Positions 34,568 through 44,582 of a stretch of 64,000 nucleotides of DNA are shown one piece after another. Numbering within the stretch: the first letter of the stretch is position 1; each line of letters opens with the position of its first letter. Under the pieces are notes generated by a model. It made no database searches, was not told the DNA's origin, and worked only from the letters and a program-made list of their open reading frames with translations. The translations under genes and the position numbers were made by a program. This DNA is from Georgenia subflava (GTDB lineage: Bacteria; Actinomycetota; Actinomycetes; Actinomycetales; Actinomycetaceae), in contig NZ_VUKD01000007.1 in assembly GCF_009193155.1 (NCBI RefSeq), positions 62,001 to 126,000 of the forward strand, read 5' to 3'.

Positions 34568-35589
34568 TCCCCACCCCGTGTCCACGTTCCGGGGGCAAGG
34601 CCCCTGGGTGTTCGGCACGCCTTCGATGCCGACCACATCGCGGCGATCGACAACACCACCCGTGCCTTGGTGCGCGAGAGTGGACGACCGACCGTCTCCG
34701 TCGGGTTCTGGTTCGCGCTCGGGCACTCCACGGTCGTGGTCGCGGCTGTGGGGCTGCTGGCGGCCGGAGTCAACACCCTGGCCGCCCAGATCAGCGCGGA
34801 CGACTCGGTCCTGGCTTCCGTCACCAGTGTCTGGGGGCCTCTGGTCTCAGGCGGCTTCCTGATCCTGATCGGGACGGTCAACCTGGTCTCCTTGGTGGGG
34901 ATCTGGCGCGTCTTCCGTCGCCTGAGCACGGGCGAGTACGACCAGGACCAGCTCGATGAGCAGCTACACCAGCGAGGCGTGCTCGCTCGGGCCTTGCGTC
35001 CCGTGACCCGGCACATCGATCGCCCGTGGAAGATGTATCCGGTGGGGCTGCTGTTCGGCCTCGGGTTCGACACCGCTACGACGATCGGGCTCTTCGTTAT
35101 CGGCAGCGGAGCAGCCGTCAGTGCCCCTTGGTACGTGGTCCTGGTCCTGCCGGTGCTGTTCACCGCGGGAATGACGCTGTTCGACACCTTGGACGGGATC
35201 GTGATGAGCCGGGCCTACCGGTGGGCTTTCGCCCGGCCGGTGCGCAGGGTGTACTACAACCTCACGGTCACCGCGATGTCGGTGGGGGTCGCATTCTTGG
35301 TCGCCGCCGTGACCCTGGCCGGGCTCCTCACAGCAGACACGAGGGCCAGCGCAGCCCCGGTGGCGTGGCTCGCCGAGCTCGACCTTGAGAACTTCGGCCT
35401 CGTCATCGTCGGGCTCCTCCTGCTGACCTGGCTGGGTGCGGTGGCGTTCTGGAAGGTCGGCGGCATCGAGGCACGCTACTCAGGGGAAGCGTGATCGGTG
35501 GCGTTGCCGGTCCCATCTGGCCCGAGTAGATTCGGCAGGCCAGCACGTGACGGCGCGGTCGCCTGGTTGCTACAGCTCGGAGGACACCG

Positions 35590-35892
35590 ATGTTCTTGAC
35601 GACGTACGAGCAGGAACGGTTGCTTGTCTATACCGCGGCGAAGCTGGCGGTTGAGCGCAAGGAGCGAGGGCTGAAGCTCAATCTCCCCGAAGCCACCGCG
35701 ATCGTGACCGCCTACCTGCTGGAGGGAGCACGCAACGGGGACTCCGTCGCCGATCTGATGGAGTCGGGCCGGGAGATCCTCACTCGTGACGACGTCATGG
35801 AAGGGGTGCCCGAGATGCTCGCGCAGGTTCAGGTCGAAGCCACCTTCCCGGACGGCACGAAGCTCGTGACCGTGACAGGACCGATCCAGTGA
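35590..35892 (+). CDS. ureA: Urease gamma subunit UreA
   Basis: A 100-residue subunit of urease, which splits urea into ammonia and carbamate. The product starts [20 protein letters not shown] and contains the family segments [20 protein letters not shown] and [26 protein letters not shown] lies just ahead of ATG 35590, and the stop overlaps ureB by GTGA. First gene of ureABCD, 95 bases after the broken nickel permease. Confidence 0.96.
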   Translation: MFLTTYEQERLLVYTAAKLAVERKERGLKLNLPEATAIVTAYLLEGARNGDSVADLMESGREILTRDDVMEGVPEMLAQVQVEATFPDGTKLVTVTGPIQ

Positions 35893-36426
35893 GGGTGACC
35901 GAGAACCCCTTCGGCCGGCCACGTCGCGCTGGGGAGGACCGCGATCCCAACTACTCCCACCCAAGCGACAACCCGGGCTACGACACCGGAGTGGTGTACA
36001 ACCACAAGACCAAGCACCCCTCCTCGGGCCCGGGCACGCTCAGCCAGCCGCGCCGGCCGGGGTCGAACGAGCGTCAGGCACCACAACGGCAGAGCGGCAA
36101 GCAGATCCACGCCTACGAGGCGGTCATCCCCGGCGAGATCTTCTGCGACGACGACCCGGTCGAGCTCAACGCGGGCGCACCGGTGACCACCGTGCGAGTG
36201 GTCAACACCGCCGACCGCCCCGTGCAGATCGGCTCGCACTACCACTTCGCCGAGGTCAACGCCGCGCTCGACCTCGACCGGACCGCGGCCTGGGGAAAAC
36301 GGCTGAACGTGCTCGCGGGCGGCTCCATGCGCTTCGAGCCAGGGGCTGTCGAAGAGGTCGAACTCGTCCCCATCGGCGGTCAGCGCATCGTCCGAGGTCT
36401 ACGCGGCCTGTGCGGAGGGCAGCTCG

Positions 36427-36449
<23 letters not shown>
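35889..36449 (+). CDS. ureB: Urease beta subunit UreB with long N-terminal extension
   Basis: The beta domain covers residues about 78-186 ([54 protein letters not shown]). Ahead of it are about 75 polar residues ([20 protein letters not shown] and onward) not usual for this 100-130 residue family. GTG 35889 overlaps the ureA stop by GTGA, which supports the long form; GTG codons at 35895 and about 35,991 are alternatives. The gene overlaps ureC by 23 bases. The extension may be a disordered linker of the kind seen where ureA and ureB are fused (inference). Confidence 0.9.
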
Positions 36450-38136
<1,687 letters not shown>

Positions 38137-38155
38137 GCGCCCCGTCCACGGCACA

Positions 38156-39052
38156 GTGACGCAGACCCAGGCAGGCGCTACCGCGGCAGGCCGGACGCCC
38201 CCGCCCGCGCCGCCACGCGAACCGGGCATCGCACCGCGTGCCGCGATGCACGCCCGCGCGGCGGTGAGCACGGCACGCTCAGGCCCTCCGGAAGGAGGTC
38301 CCACAGGTCGCACGCGGCTCGTCCGGATGCGCTCCCAGGCACCGCTCGTCCTCCGGCCGACCGTCCTCGTACGGGACGAGCCCGGCGCGATCGCCGGTCC
38401 GCAGCCGGCGCGGGTGTCCGTGGCCGCTGGCGCCGCCGGGCCGATCGGCGGTGACCACCTCTCCCTCGACATCGACGTCGGTCCCGGCAGCACCCTCGTA
38501 CTCGGCGAGATCTCGGCGCGGCTGCTGTTGCCCGGACCGCACGCAGAGCAGTCCCGCTCTACGACCACTGTCCGCGTCGACAGGGGCGGCACACTGATCT
38601 GGCTCCCACAGCCCATGATCGCCGCCACCGGCTGCCGGCACCTCAACGACGTGCACGTCGAGCTCGCGGAGGGTGCCCGGCTGCTGCTGCGTGAAGAGGT
38701 GGTGCTCGGCCGGCACGAGGAAGTGCCCGGCACCCTCGCCCAGCACGTGCGCGTGCGGCGGGCCGGCCGCCCCCTGTACGACCAACGTCTTGACTTCGGC
38801 CCTGAGGCCATCGGTTGGGACAGCCCGGCAGTCGCCGGCTCCAGCCGGGCGCTGGGCTCGGTTCTCGTCGTGGACCCCTCCTGGGCCGACGCAACACCAC
38901 CGGCTCAGCCCCTGGGCGAGGATGCCGCCGTGCTACCACTATCTGGTCCGGCAGTGCTGATCTCAGCTACCAGCCCGGACAGCCTGACACTTCGACGCGC
39001 CCTCACGACCGGCCTACGCTCCCTCGGTCACCCCTGGGCACCATCGGTATGA
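38156..39052 (+). CDS. ureD: Urease accessory protein UreD
   Basis: Scaffold protein that binds apo-urease and forms the nickel channel with UreF. Family segments are GPTGRTRLVRMRSQAPLVLR, GGDHLSLDIDVGPGSTLVLG, and GGTLIWLPQPMIAATGCRH. The start is uncertain. GTG 38156 (298 residues) avoids the ureC overlap; ATG 38087 would overlap ureC by 50 bases; ATG 38246 would give about 268 residues, near the usual length. It ends the ureABCD operon. A strong hairpin at 39,157-39,188 follows. Confidence 0.88.
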   Translation: MTQTQAGATAAGRTPPPAPPREPGIAPRAAMHARAAVSTARSGPPEGGPTGRTRLVRMRSQAPLVLRPTVLVRDEPGAIAGPQPARVSVAAGAAGPIGGDHLSLDIDVGPGSTLVLGEISARLLLPGPHAEQSRSTTTVRVDRGGTLIWLPQPMIAATGCRHLNDVHVELAEGARLLLREEVVLGRHEEVPGTLAQHVRVRRAGRPLYDQRLDFGPEAIGWDSPAVAGSSRALGSVLVVDPSWADATPPAQPLGEDAAVLPLSGPAVLISATSPDSLTLRRALTTGLRSLGHPWAPSV

Positions 39053-39156
39053 ACCGATCTGACTTCGCGACGGCCTCCGGCTGCCCTTGACCCCGGAGCC
39101 TCTACGACCCCGCCCGCGAGCAAGGACGCGGGCACGATGCCCACTAACCAGGTCTC

Positions 39157-39188
39157 CACGGTTCCAGGGGATTGCCACTGGAACCGTG
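39157..39188. terminator. Hairpin between convergent ureD and arsC
   Basis: CACGGTTCCAG and CTGGAACCGTG form a perfect 11-bp stem around a 10-base loop, followed by TTGGG on the plus strand. The position between convergent genes suits a terminator, though there is no long T-run. Confidence 0.6.
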
Positions 39189-39242
39189 TTGGGATACGAG
39201 CGGGTCGCCCGCATGGGATTGGTCGTTGGTGCCGTTCGGCTC

Positions 39243-39659
39243 CTACGCGCTTGGGATGTGCATCGACTCGAGTAGGTCAATAACGCGGGACCGGATGTCG
39301 TCTCGGATGCGCCGGACCGCCTCGAGGTCCTGGCCTGCGGGGTCATCGAGCGTCCAGTCCTCGTAGCGCTTGCCAGGAAACACCGGGCACACGTCACCAC
39401 ACCCCATCGTGATCACCACGTCGGAGGACGACACGGCGTCGGACGTGAGGATCTTGGGCTGCTGGGTGGTGATGTCGATGCCGACCTCACCCATGGCCGC
39501 CACGGCGACCGGGTTGACCTGGTCTGCCGGCATCGAGCCAGCCGAGCGGACCTCGACGAGGTCGCCGGCGAGCTCACGCAGGAAGCCGGCCGCCATCTGC
39601 GAGCGGCCAGCGTTGTGCACGCACACGAAGAGCACGCTCGGACGGGGCGACACGGTCAT
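39243..39659 (-). CDS. arsC: Arsenate reductase, low-molecular-weight phosphatase type
   Basis: Reduces arsenate to arsenite. The 138-residue protein has the P-loop VCVHNAGRSQMAAG (C-x5-R), the resolving-cysteine region TMGCGDVCPVFPG and the catalytic Asp in EDWTLDDPAGQ, the thioredoxin- or mycothiol-coupled class. ATG 39659 overlaps the arsR stop by ATGA, so the two are coupled. It converges on ureD. Confidence 0.93.
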   Translation of the reverse strand: MTVSPRPSVLFVCVHNAGRSQMAAGFLRELAGDLVEVRSAGSMPADQVNPVAVAAMGEVGIDITTQQPKILTSDAVSSSDVVITMGCGDVCPVFPGKRYEDWTLDDPAGQDLEAVRRIRDDIRSRVIDLLESMHIPSA

Positions 39660-40018
39660 CGGTCGGTGCCCAGCACGGCACCAAGAGTGCTCTGGACGAG
39701 GTCCCGAGCCCCGGGAGCGACGGCGAAGTAGGCCCACTTGCCGCGCTGCTCCCGGGTCACCAGCCCGACCTTTGCGAGCGTAGTCATGTGGTGGGAGACC
39801 GTCGGCTGGGACAGCCCGACGGGGTCAGTCAGGTCGCAGACACACGCCTCACCTTCGGCGCGGGCCGCGATGAGCGACAGCAGCCGCAGCCGCGTTGGAT
39901 CGGCTAGGGCCTTGAACACCGCAGCCGCATCCCGCGCCGAGTCCGGGGCCAGGGCCTCGGTCGCAGGTGAGCAGCACCCGGCCTCCTCGGTGGTGACCAG
40001 CGGGAGCAGTGTCGTCAT
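39656..40018 (-). CDS. arsR: ArsR-family metalloid-responsive repressor
   Basis: A 120-residue winged-helix repressor. The As(III) site is suggested by ACVCDLTDPVGLSQPTVSHH (CVC in the recognition helix region, the classical ELCVCDL type), with a further CC pair at residues about 15-16. ALADPTRLRLLSLI is the family's first helix pair. The ATG at 40018 fits the family length. It forms an operon with arsC, is divergent from arsM, and has a perfect inverted repeat in the shared gap. Confidence 0.92.
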   Translation of the reverse strand: MTTLLPLVTTEEAGCCSPATEALAPDSARDAAAVFKALADPTRLRLLSLIAARAEGEACVCDLTDPVGLSQPTVSHHMTTLAKVGLVTREQRGKWAYFAVAPGARDLVQSTLGAVLGTDR

Positions 40019-40074
40019 GACACCGATCATGACACACGTATTGACAGACGTCGATGGGAAGAGGACTCTCAGAC

Positions 40075-40094
40075 GCATCGAAATTCGTCGATGC
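40075..40094. promoter_or_regulatory. ArsR operator between arsR and arsM
   Basis: GCATCGA-AATTCG-TCGATGC is a perfect 7-6-7 inverted repeat in the 93-bp gap between divergent arsR and arsM. ATCGA-type half sites around TTCG are typical of ArsR operators. TTGACA at 40,041-40,046 may be a -35 box for arsM. Confidence 0.65.
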
Positions 40095-40111
40095 ATATTG
40101 AGGAGCGGGTC

Positions 40112-40891
40112 ATGAGCGTGAACGAGCGGATGCGCGAGCTGGTCCGCGCCAGGTACGCCTCCGCGGCACAGTCGGCGGCCACGGGCGTCTCCGCCGGGGA
40201 CGACAGCTGCTGCGGGTCCGGACCGAGCTGCGGCACGCCGGGACAGGGGGCGGCATTCGGTCCGGGGCTGTACGACGTGCCGGACATCGACGGCCTGCCG
40301 CAGTTGGCAGTCCTGGCCAGCCTGGGGTGCGGCAACCCAACCGCAGTCACCGAGCTGCGCGAGGGGGACCGTGTCCTCGACCTCGGCTCCGGCGGCGGGA
40401 TCGACGTCCTGCTTTCCGCGCGGCGGGTCGGCCCCACGGGCTTCGCCTACGGCGTCGACATGACCGAGGAGATGCTCGAGCTCGCACGAGCCAACGCTGC
40501 CCAGGCCGGCGCAACCAACGTCGAGTTCCGCAAGGGCACCATCGAGGACCTGCCCCTGCCCGACGACACTATCGACGTCGTCATCTCCAACTGCGTCATC
40601 AACCTCTCCACGGACAAGCCCGCCGTCCTCGCCGAGATGTATCGTGTCCTCGTCCCCGGAGGACGCGTCGGAGTCTCCGACGTCGTCGCGGAAGACGAAC
40701 TCAGCCCCGCCGACCGTGCCGAGCGTGGCAGCTACGTGGGCTGCGTCGCCGGCGCCCTGTCCCGCACCGAGTACCTCGACAGTCTCGCCGCGGCCGGATT
40801 CGTCGACACCGAGGTGGAGTTCACCCACCAGATAGCCGACGGCATGCACAGCGCGATCATCCGCGCCACCAAGGTCACCCGAGCAGAGTGA
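40112..40891 (+). CDS. arsM: Arsenite S-adenosylmethionine methyltransferase
   Basis: Methylates As(III) to mono-, di- and trimethyl arsenic. The 259-residue enzyme has the SAM motif VLDLGSGGGIDVLLSARRVG and the arsenic-binding cysteines of ArsM: an N-terminal pair in DSCCGSGPSC, Cys in ASLGCGNPT, Cys in ISNCVINLS and Cys in YVGCVAGAL. ATG 40112 is preceded by GAGGAG; the operator and promoter shared with arsR lie just upstream. With ArsC and no ArsB/Acr3 in the window, detoxification would run through reduction and methylation. Confidence 0.94.
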   Translation: MSVNERMRELVRARYASAAQSAATGVSAGDDSCCGSGPSCGTPGQGAAFGPGLYDVPDIDGLPQLAVLASLGCGNPTAVTELREGDRVLDLGSGGGIDVLLSARRVGPTGFAYGVDMTEEMLELARANAAQAGATNVEFRKGTIEDLPLPDDTIDVVISNCVINLSTDKPAVLAEMYRVLVPGGRVGVSDVVAEDELSPADRAERGSYVGCVAGALSRTEYLDSLAAAGFVDTEVEFTHQIADGMHSAIIRATKVTRAE

Positions 40892-41120
40892 CCGCAACCT
40901 TTCGGCGAGGCAGGTCCGGGTGCTAGAACCTCGCATCCCTATTAAGGGTCCCTTGCCGGCCGCCTCACGAGCGTCGCGAAAACCTGGCGCCTATCGCCGC
41001 CGTCGCCATCAGTCACCTCGAACCTGTGGCAACCCCCAGCTGGGGTTCTGCATTGCCATGAGCGGCGCGTGCCCGCTGCATGGTCGAATCCCGAGCGAAG
41101 GCACGAGGTGCCGCCGCAAG

Positions 41121-41495
41121 TCAGGTAACCGTCCGCTGGCACACCATGAGCGGGTTGCCGTCGGGATCGCGGAACTGGAGGAACATGACGCTGCCAATGT
41201 CTTGGACCTCGGAGTCGAACTTGACACCGAGGTCGCGCAGGAATGACACGGTGACCGCCATGTCACTTGTCCAGAAGAAGAAGCGCGGCGGCCCGGACGT
41301 GTCAAACTCAGGCCGGTTCGCGTCGAGTGCTAGGCGCGTCTCGCCACTGGTAGGCAGGTCGTAGATCGTCGCGCTGTGCGTAGGCTCCGCCTCCGGTAGT
41401 CCCAGCAGCGTGGAGTACCACCGGGCGGAGCGGGCCATGTCCCGCACCGGGATGAAGACCTGACCGATTCGGTTCTCGATGGGGCTCGTCGTCAC
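41121..41495 (-). CDS. VOC (glyoxalase/bleomycin-resistance) family protein
   Basis: A 124-residue single-domain protein with the paired beta-alpha-beta-beta-beta units of the vicinal-oxygen-chelate fold: QVFIPVRDMARSARWYSTLL at the N-terminus and FLQFRDPDGNPLMVCQR at the C-terminus. The latter carries the usual acidic-Asn-Pro turn. Members are metal-dependent lyases, dioxygenases or drug-binding proteins; the role here is unknown. GTG 41495 is preferred because the domain begins a few residues later. Confidence 0.85.
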   Translation of the reverse strand: MTTSPIENRIGQVFIPVRDMARSARWYSTLLGLPEAEPTHSATIYDLPTSGETRLALDANRPEFDTSGPPRFFFWTSDMAVTVSFLRDLGVKFDSEVQDIGSVMFLQFRDPDGNPLMVCQRTVT

Positions 41496-41889
41496 GCACG
41501 GCAACCTACCCAGCGCGCGCCGGCGATGCACTCGACCGTTGGCGACGCCTGGCAGAGCTCAGGTGAGGCGGCGTGGGAGATCACCGTCGCGCAGTCCTGT
41601 GTGGTCACCAGCGGAAAGATCCGCTGCCTCACATCCTCGGTCCCGTAAAGGGATCCGTCTGCGAGACCCCGCTGCTCATGCAGCAGACGGACGGGCTATT
41701 TCGGAGAATCGTCCAGCGGCCGGCCTAGGGTGCCACCATGAATTTTGATTTCTCGACGTTCGAGGATCCCAGTCCAGCCTGCTCTGCGGTATTTGATGCG
41801 CATCGTGCGGTTGTTCATCACCATTGTGGTCATATCGTCACCGGGCGGCACAACAAAACCTCCGCAGAACCCGCGTTGTTCGTGGAGCC
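41496..41889. other. Gap of 394 bp without a supported gene
   Basis: No frame on either strand has recognisable motifs, and open frames here have no good start signals. The region separates two minus-strand genes. Confidence 0.5.
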
Positions 41890-42459
41890 CTATCTGATGA
41901 GGGTGCGCACGACACGTGCTGGCGAGCCGACGACGACTGTGTCGTCCGGCACGTCCGTGGTGACCACAGCCGCGGCCGCTACGACGGCGTTGTTCCCGTC
42001 CTGACGCACGCCAGGATCGTCGCGTTCGACCCGATCCAGACGTTCTGGCCGATGACAACAGAGGCTGGGTGCATGTCGGCGCGCCGGCTGGGGGGCGAGG
42101 TCGTGGTTGAGGGTGGCGATCACGGTGTTGTGCCCGATGAGGCAGCCGTCCCCGATCGTGATGCCGCCCAGGTTCTGGAACTTGCAGCTGGAGTTGATGA
42201 ACACCCGGTTGCCGAGGGTGATGTTCTTGCCGAAGTCGGAGTGGAACGGTGGAAAGATGGTTACCGACACGTCGATGGGACGGCCGGTCAGCTCGGCCAA
42301 CAGTTCACGCACGGTCGCGGGTTCGTGATATGAGCCGTTGAGCTTCGCGGTGATGCGCAGCGCCTCTTGGCTGGTGCGGTGCATGACCTCGTGGAGCGGC
42401 AAGCTTCCGGCAATGGGCCGGCCGGAGTTCAGGGCCCGGAGGAGGTCAGAGAGAGCCAC
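41890..42459 (-). pseudogene. Sugar O-acetyltransferase (maltose/galactoside type), double frameshift
   Basis: Left-handed beta-helix acetyltransferase of the Maa/LacA/NodL group. The N-terminal half is clear from GTG 42459 (after GGGGAGGAG): ELTGRPIDVSVTIFPPFHSD, GKNITLGNRVFINSSC, GCLIGHNTVIATLNHDLAPQ. The next 26 codons make sense only in another frame (DMHPASVVIGQNVWIGSN, with ATIL following), after which the first frame resumes with GNNAVVAAAAVVTTDVP and ends VVGSPARVVRTLIR. So two indels, near 42,078 and 42,006, bracket part of the catalytic helix. A sequencing error could not be excluded. Confidence 0.8.
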
Positions 42460-42535
42460 GCCGGCTCCTCCCCTCGGACGGACCTGGGTACGTCCGGTGG
42501 CATGCGCGGCAGCGCCGGCACGCAGGCAATCTGGC

Positions 42536-42850
42536 TCAGGGTTTGTCAAGGACGGCGAAGGTCGTCTCGGACAGGTCGCGGTTGGCGGTGAACAGCTTCA
42601 TGGTCGCGTCGGTGATCCCGAAGCTGCCCAGACGAGCGGTGTGTTTCTCCACGTAGCGCGTCGCCGACTCCTCATCGGCGAACAGGTACACCCCGCCGGC
42701 CTTGTCGTCCTGAGGGTTCTCCGTCCACACCTTCCAGACCAGCCCTTCCTCCGCGGCGATGTCGGCCGCGAGCTCGGCGTACGCCGTCGCTGCGTCGCTG
42801 CCGAAGGGCCCGTCGGAGGAGAACTCGACGTAGAGCAGAGTGGTGGTCAT
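42536..42850 (-). CDS. YdhR-type monooxygenase-like protein
   Basis: A 104-residue ferredoxin-like alpha/beta barrel protein of the YdhR group: TLLYVEFSSDGPFGSDAAT, GLVWKVWTENPQDDKAGGVY, LFADEESATRYVEKHTARLG. Members are small, often dimeric proteins proposed to oxidise aromatic compounds without cofactors; activity is unproven here. ATG 42850 lies two bases after the upstream SnoaL-like gene's stop, so the two form an operon. Confidence 0.82.
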   Translation of the reverse strand: MTTTLLYVEFSSDGPFGSDAATAYAELAADIAAEEGLVWKVWTENPQDDKAGGVYLFADEESATRYVEKHTARLGSFGITDATMKLFTANRDLSETTFAVLDKP

Positions 42851-42852
42851 GG

Positions 42853-43236
42853 TCAGGCCGTCCCGAACGGGTTGTCGATGACGAAGCGCCACCCGCCGTC
42901 GGCACCCCTGCGGGCGACGTCGGAGGTGGCCCCGGCGAGGTCGACCTCGTTTCCGTCCGTAGACGTGCCCTTGATCGTCCAGTCGTAGATGAGCAGGGCG
43001 ATCTCGTCCACGACGAAGCTCTGACGGAGCGTGAGGTTGATCGGCAGGCCCATCGCCACGAAGCCCTCGAGGCCCGCGCGATAGTCCTCACCGAAGACGA
43101 GCGTGCCAGGCTGCGGGACGAAGCCCGAGCCTTCCTCGGCCAGGGCGAGCATGCCGTCGACGTCGCCGGCGTTGAACCGCTCACCCCAGGCCGGGTGGAG
43201 GTCGGTGGCATTCTCGATGAACGGGGTGGTGGACAT
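42853..43236 (-). CDS. SnoaL-like (NTF2-fold) protein
   Basis: A 127-residue cone-shaped NTF2-fold protein: HPAWGERFNAGDVDGMLALA at the start, then LEGFVAMGLPINLTLRQSFV and DGGWRFVIDNPFGTA at the end, the usual last strand of SnoaL-like domains. Such proteins are small isomerases, hydrolases or binding proteins. ATG 43236 has GAGGAG upstream. The frame is open further upstream into a transporter remnant, but that extension is fortuitous. Confidence 0.82.
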   Translation of the reverse strand: MSTTPFIENATDLHPAWGERFNAGDVDGMLALAEEGSGFVPQPGTLVFGEDYRAGLEGFVAMGLPINLTLRQSFVVDEIALLIYDWTIKGTSTDGNEVDLAGATSDVARRGADGGWRFVIDNPFGTA

Positions 43237-43489
43237 ACCGGGCTCCTCTGCTCTGTACGTGTCGCGTCCGCGCACGCCCCGAGGGTGTCGCCATCTGATG
43301 TTGTCGAACCTCACGGTACTGGCGTCCTGTCCGGTCGGCTCGACAGGGCGCCCGCGCAGCGCTCGGCCATCGGCCGCGTCTGGCGCGCGCCGATTCATGA
43401 GGAACGTGGAGGTGTGGGCGACCGCGTGAGAAGGGCGTCGTGGCACGCGGCGAAAGTCGCCGCCAAGGACGAGCTGGCCGGCGCCCAGG

Positions 43490-43677
43490 CCGGCCACGAA
43501 GGCCGTCAGCGTCAGCTGCACGCCCGAGGCCGAGGTCTCAAGGTCACTGGTGATCTGCGGGAACGCCGGCAGATACATGTCGGTGGCCAGCGGTGAGACC
43601 GCCGAGAGCAAAGCCAACGTCCCCACGAGCAGCGCCGTGAGCCTGGGAACACCGACGAACCGTGACCTCACGGCCAC
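43490..43677 (-). pseudogene. N-terminal remnant of Bcr/CflA-type MFS transporter
   Basis: From GTG 43677 the frame reads PRLTALLVGTLALLSAVSPL then ATDMYLPAFPQITSDLETS, the unmistakable start of Bcr/CflA drug exporters (first helix and the DMYLPAFP motif). Similarity ends after QLVLG near 43,490, where unrelated Arg-rich sequence begins. More than 300 residues are missing. The rest of the gene is nowhere in the window. Confidence 0.85.
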
Positions 43678-43768
43678 CCCCGCTTCGCGGCCCGGGCCGA
43701 TCTGCCGCCCGGAACTATGTGGTGACGAACGAGCTCGGGCACTGGACCGGTCCGGGCCGCTGGCCGTC

Positions 43769-44560
43769 TCATGGTCCGGTGCGGATCATCTCGGTGATCT
43801 CCGATTCCCACCCCTCACTCGTCGGAGACGGGCTGTAGACGAGCCAGGTGGCGCCGGCCTCGGCGTACTCCTGGGCGGGGATGCCCTCGAGCCGGTGGAC
43901 CACGATCTCCCAGCCCGCACGAGGCGGGGACTCCAGGCGGGCGAGGTGCGCGGCGAGCTCGTCGGGGGTGAGATGGCGGCCGGGTGCCACAGGGGCCACT
44001 CCGTCCCAGCGCAGGGCACGGGCGAGGGGCTTACGGTTGGGCACCACGCCGGCTACCCAGATGGGTCGGCGGGGCCGCTGCACCGGCCGCGGATGGAGGT
44101 CGGCCTTGATCCGGTAGTGCTCGCCGGTGAAGTCCGTGGGTACGCGCATGAGCTGGTCGATCAGCTCGAGTGACTCATCGAGCATCGCAGCCCGAACCCG
44201 CGCATCGACCTCGTCACCCAGGTCGCCGAAGTCCCGGTCCACTGGCTCACCCAGCCCCACCCCGAGGACGGCGCGGCCGCCGCTGAGGTGGTCCAGCGTG
44301 GTCAGGTGCTTGGCCACCACGTGCGGGCAGCGGCGCGAGAGCGGGGTGACGAGCGTGCCGAGCCGGACCCGTTCGGTGACCTGGGCGATGGCGCCGAGCA
44401 GCACCCACGGGTCGAGCGGTGCCACCCCGGGGCTCCACTGAATGTGGCCACAGGAAGGCGCCGTCCCAGCCGGCCGCCTCGGCCTCGCGCGCCCAGCCCA
44501 CCACGGTGGCGGCGTCGGTGAACGGGGGAACGTTGACCGCATGCTTGATGCCTCGACCAT
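43769..44560 (-). pseudogene. LLM-class flavin-dependent oxidoreductase, frameshifted
   Basis: A luciferase-like monooxygenase remnant. The N-terminal strand (KHAVNVPPFTDAATVVGWAR, EAEAAGWDGAFLWP) lies in one frame, without an acceptable start codon. The remainder (HIQWSPGVAPLDPWVLLGAI, VGLGEPVDRDFGDLGDEVD, and the C-terminal GATWLVYSPSP) continues in another frame from about 44,455. It follows the alcohol dehydrogenase gene by 20 bases on the same strand, so it was once part of that operon. Either a real indel or a sequencing error would explain it. Confidence 0.82.
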
Positions 44561-44582
44561 CCTTCGATTCGGTGCGTGGGGG

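Larger units (their letters stand above)
33233..34603 (+). mobile_element. IS3-family insertion sequence, 1371 bp
   Basis: Complete IS3 element with two overlapping transposase frames. Terminal inverted repeats of about 27 bp begin GGGCC(C/T)TG and share the inner block CGTGGACACG. A 3-bp target duplication (CTG at 33,230-33,232 and 34,604-34,606) flanks it. Both flanks belong to one nickel-permease reading frame, which confirms the ends. Confidence 0.93.
33045..35494 (+). pseudogene. NiCoT nickel/cobalt permease, interrupted by IS3 element and frameshifted
   Basis: Nickel importer that should serve the urease. Part 1 (33,045-33,232) starts MLSRSVGWDAATRRSMAGML after AAGGGGA. Near 33,110 the frame slips by one base (TAVAGPMVLGWGMVFAVVL continues in another frame). 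After AFTAFIL the gene is cut by an IS3 element at 33,233-34,603. Part 2 resumes in the same frame with GVRHAFDADHIAAIDNTTR, the HX4DH signature of NiCoT permeases, and runs through FGLGFDTATTIGLF to 35,494. Removing the IS with one CTG and restoring one base would give about 358 residues, a normal length. As it stands the gene should be inactive. Confidence 0.9.

Noticed and set aside
41738-42004. Plus-strand gene starting MNFDFSTFEDPSPACS
   Set aside because: No family resemblance or good ribosome-binding site, and it overlaps the acetyltransferase remnant on the other strand.
42853-43677. A 274-residue transporter-SnoaL fusion protein
   Set aside because: The SnoaL-like part has its own ATG and GAGGAG at 43,236, and the sequence between it and the transporter remnant is non-protein-like; the shared frame is chance.
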